NCBI GenBank assembly: GCA_902496005.1
Contig: CABUZI010000052.1
Coordinates: 1-10,703, forward strand
Length of the DNA: 10,703 nucleotides
From: an uncultured Collinsella sp.
Lineage (GTDB): Bacteria; Actinomycetota; Coriobacteriia; Coriobacteriales; Coriobacteriaceae
Reading direction: 5' to 3'
Shown here: positions 6,967-10,703 of the stretch, one piece after another
How positions within the stretch are numbered: the stretch's first letter is position 1
Layout of the letters: the number at the start of each line of letters is the position of its first letter
Notes under the pieces: model-generated
Database searches by the model: none
What the model was told of the DNA's origin: nothing
The model's input: the letters and a program-made list of their open reading frames with translations, nothing else
Program-made: the position numbers and the translations under genes

Positions 6967-8499
6967 CGCATCGACCACGCGGAGCAGATATGCCACGCGC
7001 GTTGCGGCCGTGCACTTAAAACGCTCGTCCGCGCGAACCCCGGCGACCCACACCACGGCACCTCCCGGCGCCGTCCTCACCATGGGCACGCCGGCGCGCT
7101 CGGAAACGGGAATGCGAGCCTCGCCTAGCAAGTCGGATACTTTCTTGCTTCGGCCACTCATCCCTAACGGGCACATCACGTCTCCCGGTGCGGGACCGTC
7201 CACCCACAGGCGCGCCAATCGCGCCTCGACAGGGATCTCGCCACGCGAGCCCGCCAGGATCCGCTCACTATCGCTGTCGGCAAAACCCAAGGCAGCCGCG
7301 TCTACCAAAGCTGTCACTTCCCCGGCAGCCGCAAGCTCACGGGCGCGGTGCACGATATCGCATCCCAGCTCAACGGCCATCGGCTCTGTGACCAGCATAC
7401 GTCCCCCGCCCAACGGCAAACGACCGGGTACGGTAACCCAGTCCGCGACCAGGCCCTCGCGAGCCACCGGGGCCTTAAACGCCAGCATGCCAAACTCAAC
7501 GCGCGCGTCAATTCCCGCCGGAAGCGTGACCGAGCCGGCACCCTCGGCAACGCAGGAAAGGACTCGCTCAACATGCCGCATCTCGGGACGAGCGTCCGGA
7601 TCGATGCGTTTGATCGCCAGTCGCACGATGCGCCGCGCGATTACCACCTCGGCCGCAGCAAGGCGCCTGGCATCGAGCACCAGTGCGCCCGCTGCCTCTT
7701 TGCGCAAACAGCTTCGAAACGCCTGTGCCGACAGCTGGGATAGAAACGCATCTTCATCACCCAAGATCTCACAGGCGGCGCCAATCGTCTTGCAGACGCT
7801 CGCGTTGCGCTGCGCCACCACCGGCATCACTCGATGGCGCACGTAGTTTCGCAGATACGAGATATCCTCATTGCTCTCGTCTTCACGCCACGGCTGACCA
7901 TGTACCTGTAGATAGCCCACGAGCTCGCCGTGAGTTAGGTCGAGCAAGGGACGCACCACGATATTCCTCCGGCGAGGAATGCTCGATAGGCCAGCGGGCC
8001 CCGAACCCTTAATCGCGTTCATCAAAAACGTTTCCGCGCGATCCGAAGACGTGTGCGCGGTGCAGATACGAGCCGCCGTTCGCGGTGCCCCCGTCTGGGC
8101 GCAGAGCTCGCGAACATACCTCCGCGCCGCGGCATAGCGCACCTCGCGGGCCGCGGCCTCAATATTGCCCGACTCCCCATCAAAATAAGCGTGCTCCACA
8201 CACAGCGGTAAACCATATTGCGCGCAGAGCTCACGCACAAAGGCCTCGTCGCCATCGGACGCCTTGCCGCGCAGATGATGGTTTACATGCAGCACATGCA
8301 GGCGCTCGCGAGCAATGGGGGCAACACCGCGTCCGTCTTGGATATCCAGCTTTGATGTGCACGCCATAAGAAGCAGTGCCGTCGAGTCCGCGCCGCCTGA
8401 TACCATGAGCACGACAGGAGCAGCCTGCTGCCTCGTCCGGGTCTCATCGACTGCCCCAGGCACGGCATGGTGTCCATAATGCTGAGATACCGTAGGCAT
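6961..8499 (-). CDS. tilS: tRNA(Ile)-lysidine synthetase TilS
   Basis: A 512-aa enzyme that joins lysine to C34 of the tRNA-Ile CAU anticodon using ATP, so that AUA codons can be read. The N-terminal PP-loop ATPase domain has SGGADS (34-39), HVNHHLRG (71-78), TAHTSSDRAET (148-158) and the RNYVRHRVMP segment (217-226). The C-terminal tRNA-binding domain has SGRSKKVSDLLGEARIP (448-464) and WVAGVRADERFK (484-495). The TAHTSSDRAET motif departs from the usual H-x-DDQ-x-ET form, with Ser in place of the first Asp and Arg in place of Gln. The start at 8499 has a strong AGGAGG 6 nt upstream. The gene is divergent from the hydrolase at 8548, and hpt-ftsH follows after 147 nt. Confidence 0.94.
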   Translation of the reverse strand: MPTVSQHYGHHAVPGAVDETRTRQQAAPVVLMVSGGADSTALLLMACTSKLDIQDGRGVAPIARERLHVLHVNHHLRGKASDGDEAFVRELCAQYGLPLCVEHAYFDGESGNIEAAAREVRYAAARRYVRELCAQTGAPRTAARICTAHTSSDRAETFLMNAIKGSGPAGLSSIPRRRNIVVRPLLDLTHGELVGYLQVHGQPWREDESNEDISYLRNYVRHRVMPVVAQRNASVCKTIGAACEILGDEDAFLSQLSAQAFRSCLRKEAAGALVLDARRLAAAEVVIARRIVRLAIKRIDPDARPEMRHVERVLSCVAEGAGSVTLPAGIDARVEFGMLAFKAPVAREGLVADWVTVPGRLPLGGGRMLVTEPMAVELGCDIVHRARELAAAGEVTALVDAAALGFADSDSERILAGSRGEIPVEARLARLWVDGPAPGDVMCPLGMSGRSKKVSDLLGEARIPVSERAGVPMVRTAPGGAVVWVAGVRADERFKCTAATRVAYLLRVVDAE

Positions 8500-8527
8500 T
8501 TGCTTCCTCCTCTATTCGTCCGCACCC

Positions 8528-8533
8528 ATTGTA
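8528..8533 (-). promoter_or_regulatory. Candidate -10 box of tilS
   Basis: Minus-strand TACAAT followed by G lies 28 nt upstream of the tilS ATG, implying a leader of about 20-25 nt. The -35 position falls in the first codons of the divergent hydrolase gene (minus-strand ACGAGA, a poor match). Confidence 0.4.
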
Positions 8534-8547
8534 TCCTTTGGAATCTT

Positions 8548-9357
8548 ATGTCTCGTCTGCACCTTCATATCCTCGGCAGTGGCTCTAAAGGCAACTGCGC
8601 ACTCATCGAGGGCCCGCAGGGGCTCATTATGGTCGATGACGGACTGTCTCGCCGCGAGACATTAAAGCGCATGGCAGAACTGGGGCTCTCGGCAGACAAC
8701 GTCTCGGCTCTTCTCATTACTCATGAGCATAGCGATCACATCAAGGGCCTCGATGTCTGGTGCAAGCACTGGCACGGCCCCCTCTTTGCCAGCAGGGGCA
8801 CTCTTTCGAGCAAAGAAAATCTTTCGCATCTGCCTGTCGAGGAATTCGATCCCGGTGACACCCTATCCATTGCCGGCATCCACGTGCAAACCTACTCAAC
8901 GTCACACGATGTCATCAATCCAGTCGGCTATCGATTCGACACCCTCGATGATTCCATCGGCTTTGCCACCGACACCGGAGAGCTATCGAGCCAAGCCATG
9001 AACACCCTCAAAGATTGTCGAGTCCTCGCGCTCGAAAGCAACCACGATGTGACCATGCTGCGCGAGGGAGAATATCCCCGCTTTCTTCAGGAGCGCATCC
9101 TGTCTGCAAGGGGACACCTCTCCAATGGCCAAGCCGCCGAAGCCGCGCGCGAACTTGTTACCGAACGCACCGAACAGCTCATTGCCATGCATATCAGCCA
9201 AGATAACAATCGTCCGAGCCTTACCGTCAAAAGCTATGCCAAAACTCTGGCCGCAACTCTGGATGACGAGGTCGGCAGCTCCGCAACCCTTCTCCAAGGA
9301 TCGCGAAAACTCTCGATACGCCCCGCAAGCCAGCATCGGCCAGTAACCATTCAATAG
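8548..9357 (+). CDS. Metallo-beta-lactamase-fold hydrolase, YycJ/WalJ-like
   Basis: A 269-aa cytoplasmic protein of the metallo-beta-lactamase fold, PhnP/YycJ (COG1235-type) branch. It begins with the LGSGSKGNC motif (9-17) typical of that branch. Metal ligands are HEHSDH (59-64), His120 (STSHD), Asp142 (TDTG) and His215 (HISQDNN); LESNHD (162-167) and GHLSN (189-193) are further branch signatures. Family members are proposed DNA or nucleotide phosphodiesterases; WalJ is linked to DNA repair and replication in some Firmicutes, but walK/walR are not adjacent here. The frame is open from 8467, but family alignment places the start at 8548. There is no good ribosome binding site, only TTTGGA, so translation may be leaderless or weak. 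The start is 48 bp from divergent tilS, and a strong terminator follows. Confidence 0.88.
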   Translation: MSRLHLHILGSGSKGNCALIEGPQGLIMVDDGLSRRETLKRMAELGLSADNVSALLITHEHSDHIKGLDVWCKHWHGPLFASRGTLSSKENLSHLPVEEFDPGDTLSIAGIHVQTYSTSHDVINPVGYRFDTLDDSIGFATDTGELSSQAMNTLKDCRVLALESNHDVTMLREGEYPRFLQERILSARGHLSNGQAAEAARELVTERTEQLIAMHISQDNNRPSLTVKSYAKTLAATLDDEVGSSATLLQGSRKLSIRPASQHRPVTIQ

Positions 9358-9365
9358 ACTGTCCT

Positions 9366-9418
9366 AGACAGCAAAAGGGGCCGAGAATCGCTTCCCAGCC
9401 CCTTTTGCTGTCTTTTAA
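9366..9418 (+). terminator. Strong terminator after the YycJ-like gene
   Basis: A perfect 16-bp stem, with AGACAGCAAAAGGGGC (9366-9381) pairing with 9398-9413 around a 16-nt loop, is followed by TTTAA. It lies between convergent genes and may also stop hsp20 transcripts, although the minus side lacks a T tail beyond the stem. Confidence 0.88.
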
Positions 9419-9439
9419 TAGCGCAGAACACCAACGAAG

Positions 9440-9871
9440 TTAGTCGATGGAGATCTTCGTAACGTTCTTCTTCTCGACGATCTTGGGGACCGTAACGGTC
9501 AGGATGCCGTCAGCGTACTTAGCCGAGAGGCCCTCGCTCGAAGCGTCCTTTAGATACACGCCACGCGTCGCGCTGTACGAGCTGAACTCCTTCTGCAGGA
9601 AGTTCTTGCCCTCGTTCTCCTCGTCTTCCTCGACATTCACGCTAATGGACAGACGGCCCTCGTTAAGCTCGACATCGATATCGTCCTTGGCGACGCCGGT
9701 CAGATAAGCCTTGACCTCATAGCCGTCGCCCTTATCCTCAACGTCAACGGGAAACGCCTTGGAAGCAATCGAGTTGTTTGCAAGGTCGGTCATATCATCA
9801 AACAGATCGAACAGCGAGCTAGCAGAAGGACGAACGCCAAAAACCGAACGATAAGGAACCATGCTTGCCAT
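9440..9871 (-). CDS. Hsp20/alpha-crystallin small heat shock protein
   Basis: A 143-aa ATP-independent holdase chaperone that binds unfolding proteins as oligomers. The N-terminal arm (about 1-35) contains SLFDLFDDM. The alpha-crystallin domain spans about 38-130, with PVDVEDKGDGYEVKAYLTGV (41-60), the DDIDVELNEGRLSISV strand pair (63-78), FSSYSATRGVYL (96-107) and the signature YADGILTVTVPK (119-130). The C-terminus is short (NVTKISID). The frame is open to 9949, but the ATG at 9871 has AAAGGAG 8 nt upstream and starts directly into the typical N-terminal arm. Regulation is suggested by the AT-rich upstream region with nested dyads (9955-10003) and by a small hairpin over the ribosome binding site. 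The gene is transcribed alone. Confidence 0.93.
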   Translation of the reverse strand: MASMVPYRSVFGVRPSASSLFDLFDDMTDLANNSIASKAFPVDVEDKGDGYEVKAYLTGVAKDDIDVELNEGRLSISVNVEEDEENEGKNFLQKEFSSYSATRGVYLKDASSEGLSAKYADGILTVTVPKIVEKKNVTKISID

Positions 9872-9880
9872 GTTTACCAC

Positions 9881-9891
9881 TCCTTTTAGGA
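9881..9891 (-). promoter_or_regulatory. hsp20 ribosome binding site within a small hairpin
   Basis: In the mRNA, TCCT-AAA-AGGA forms a 4-bp hairpin that covers the core of the AAAGGAG ribosome binding site, 8 nt before the ATG. Weak sequestration of this kind is compatible with a simple RNA thermometer, but a 4-bp stem may be too weak to matter. Confidence 0.35.
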
Positions 9892-9954
9892 CTGCCGAGC
9901 CATCTTCTAGGTGACTGGGACTTCTTTTGACGCTCATATATATGCCCACACAGT

Positions 9955-10003
9955 GCTTATATATACATTGACTATAAAGTTTTTTGAGTCAAGTACTATA
10001 AGC
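9955..10003. promoter_or_regulatory. Nested dyad upstream of hsp20, possible operator
   Basis: GCTTATA (9955-9961) and TATAAGC (9997-10003) enclose TTGACT (9968-9973) and AGTCAA (9987-9992), all centred within 1 bp of position 9980. A further TTGACTC lies at 10018-10024. The block lies between hsp20 and the divergent membrane-protein gene. Minus-strand TTGACT (9992-9987) could be the hsp20 -35 box, but no good -10 box is correctly spaced. It does not match CIRCE or the HspR (HAIR) consensus exactly. Confidence 0.45.
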
Positions 10004-10048
10004 ATATCTAAGTGTAATTGACTCAGGTTTTAGTAAGGTTAAGGTTCT

Positions 10049-10078
10049 TTGAACCAGAGCTTAAATAACGAGTATGTT
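10049..10078 (+). promoter_or_regulatory. Candidate promoter of the leader ORF and membrane-protein gene
   Basis: TTGAAC (10049-10054) and TATGTT (10073-10078) are 18 nt apart. The -35 lies in a small palindrome, GGTTC-TTT-GAACC (10043-10055). An alternative is the TACAAT at 10103-10108, which matches the -10 of other genes here but lacks a -35 and would exclude the leader ORF from the transcript. Confidence 0.35.
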
Positions 10079-10106
10079 CGCAGCTACAAATAACAAGGGG
10101 CTTACA

Positions 10107-10139
10107 ATGAGCGCGTACACGTTGTTGGTAACGAGCTAA
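10107..10139 (+). CDS. Candidate 10-codon leader peptide ORF
   Basis: A short ORF encodes MSAYTLLVTS and then stops with TAA. AAGGGG lies 6 nt before its ATG. Its stop codon overlaps the next ribosome binding site (TAAAGGG), and the membrane-protein ATG follows 8 nt after the stop. This arrangement favours translational coupling or leader control of the gene at 10148. There is no run of one amino acid that would point to classical attenuation. It may be chance, since TACAATG also resembles the local -10 hexamer. Confidence 0.4.
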   Translation: MSAYTLLVTS

Positions 10140-10147
10140 AGGGCATC

Positions 10148-10615
10148 ATGGACGACCAAAACCAGAACAAAATGTTTATGCAGACGCAGCGGGAAGAAAC
10201 TTCCACGCAGCCGCCACGGTTCCATCGCCCCCACATCTCGCAAGAGCCCATTAATGATCCGGAGCCCGAGTATGTGACGAGAAATCGATATCAAACACTC
10301 GAGGATGCCCAAACGGGACGTAAACATATGGGCGTCGCCTCGGGAGACCCTGTATATCTAAAAGACGCACCATTATCTAAAAACAGCGCAGCTAGTGATG
10401 AGCCACTGAAAGCATCAGCCGCTCATCAACAAAGAGGTTCTCGACCCAAGCAAACCTTGACGCATTCGGCTCGCTATCTCGAAACGCCAAAACAGGGAAA
10501 ATCAATCTTCGTTTCGTCAAGTAAAAGACGCAAGCAGCATCGACTGACAATCCTGCTTTTGATCATTGTGGCCATAGCAGTTGCCCTTGTTATTAGATTT
10601 ATCTTCTTTAAATAA
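10148..10615 (+). CDS. Hypothetical tail-anchored membrane protein
   Basis: I do not recognise this 155-aa protein. Residues 1-125 are polar, Gln/Pro/Ser-rich and probably disordered, with no catalytic motif. A basic patch KRRKQHR (126-132) precedes one hydrophobic helix (about 133-151) and the protein ends FIFFK. This predicts a single C-terminal transmembrane anchor with the long N-terminal part in the cytoplasm (positive-inside rule). There is no signal peptide. AAAGGG lies 5 nt before the ATG. Base composition looks less GC-rich than that of neighbouring genes, fitting a lineage-specific or acquired gene. It is preceded by a possible leader ORF and is divergent from hsp20 across an operator-like region. 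Function is unknown; a membrane scaffold or cell-envelope role is possible but unsupported. Confidence 0.75.
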   Translation: MDDQNQNKMFMQTQREETSTQPPRFHRPHISQEPINDPEPEYVTRNRYQTLEDAQTGRKHMGVASGDPVYLKDAPLSKNSAASDEPLKASAAHQQRGSRPKQTLTHSARYLETPKQGKSIFVSSSKRRKQHRLTILLLIIVAIAVALVIRFIFFK

Positions 10616-10683
10616 GGGCTCAATACCAAAAACGATAAGATCGTCTGGTGTAATTGAGTCATTTACGCCCCATAAACGCAAAA

Positions 10684-10703
10684 AAGGGGGAGGCCGCGAG
10701 GCC
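10684..10703. terminator. Probable terminator cut by the right edge
   Basis: An A-run and GGGGGAGGCC are followed by GCGA and GGCC at the last base. If the sequence continues with TCCCCC and a T-run, this is a GC-rich hairpin terminator ending the membrane-protein transcript or a convergent gene beyond the window. Only the left arm is visible. Confidence 0.5.

Noticed and set aside
6812..7846. 344-codon plus-strand frame
   Set aside because: It lies antisense to tilS and the tilS-hpt gap. Its Ser/Arg/Thr/Ala-rich composition is typical of a shadow frame, and no domain is visible.
8467..8547. 27-codon N-terminal extension of the YycJ-like hydrolase
   Set aside because: It overlaps the tilS start antisense, and the family begins at the SRLHLHILGSGSKGN strand.
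9872..9949. 26-codon N-terminal extension of Hsp20
   Set aside because: The ATG at 9871 has a strong ribosome binding site and begins a typical Hsp20 N-terminal arm; the extension has no support.
9872..10147. CIRCE (HrcA) or exact HspR HAIR element
   Set aside because: No TTAGCACTC-N9-GAGTGCTAA or CTTGAGT-N7-ACTCAAG is present; TTGAGT and ACTCA words occur but at the wrong spacing.
1..10703. CRISPR array, tRNA or rRNA gene, transposase, toxin-antitoxin pair or defence system
   Set aside because: No spaced direct repeats, cloverleaf, rRNA segment or matching protein motif was seen. The coding content is housekeeping genes plus one unknown membrane protein.

Overview
The window is an ordinary-looking chromosomal stretch of a GC-rich bacterium. 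It carries seven recognisable genes, one small unrecognised membrane-protein gene and a probable 10-codon leader ORF. The tilS-hpt-ftsH order, an RlmD-type enzyme whose TRAM domain is replaced by a Lys/Ser-rich tail, a single Hsp20 and a YcdX-type PHP protein together suggest an anaerobic actinobacterium of the Coriobacteriia (Collinsella-like). That placement comes from recalled gene order and protein style, not from a search, and is moderately confident.

Layout. 1-101: long inverted-repeat hairpin. 234-1682 (+): RlmD/TrmA-family RNA uracil-C5 methyltransferase with 4Fe-4S cysteines. It converges, across a terminator at 1711-1740, on 1761-2582 (-), a PHP-domain phosphoesterase. 2748-3932 (-): class I PLP-dependent aminotransferase. 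3992-4053: 25-bp perfect palindrome of mobile-repeat type, next to the strong ftsH terminator (4079-4110). 4122-6263 (-) ftsH and 6265-6813 (-) hpt are one nucleotide apart and form an operon. 6961-8499 (-): tilS, separated from hpt by a gap that holds a nested palindrome at the hpt promoter. 8548-9357 (+): YycJ-like metallo-beta-lactamase-fold hydrolase, divergent from tilS across 48 bp. A 16-bp-stem terminator (9366-9413) separates it from the convergent hsp20 at 9440-9871 (-). 9872-10147 is an AT-rich regulatory region with nested dyads and a leader ORF, leading to 10148-10615 (+), a tail-anchored membrane protein of unknown function. The right edge cuts through what looks like another terminator.

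How the genes fit together. tilS (tRNA decoding), hpt (purine salvage) and ftsH (membrane protein quality control) are a widespread housekeeping cluster. rlmD adds rRNA modification, and hsp20 with ftsH represent protein quality control. I see no CRISPR array, transposase, tRNA, rRNA or defence cassette. The unexplained material is intergenic: the hairpin at the left edge, the GGGGACAGAC palindrome, the operator-like palindrome at the hpt promoter, and the hsp20/leader-ORF regulatory block. A TACAAT or TAGAAT -10 hexamer recurs before most genes, usually followed by G. No convincing new multi-gene system is visible; the best candidates for novelty are these DNA/RNA elements and the small membrane protein.
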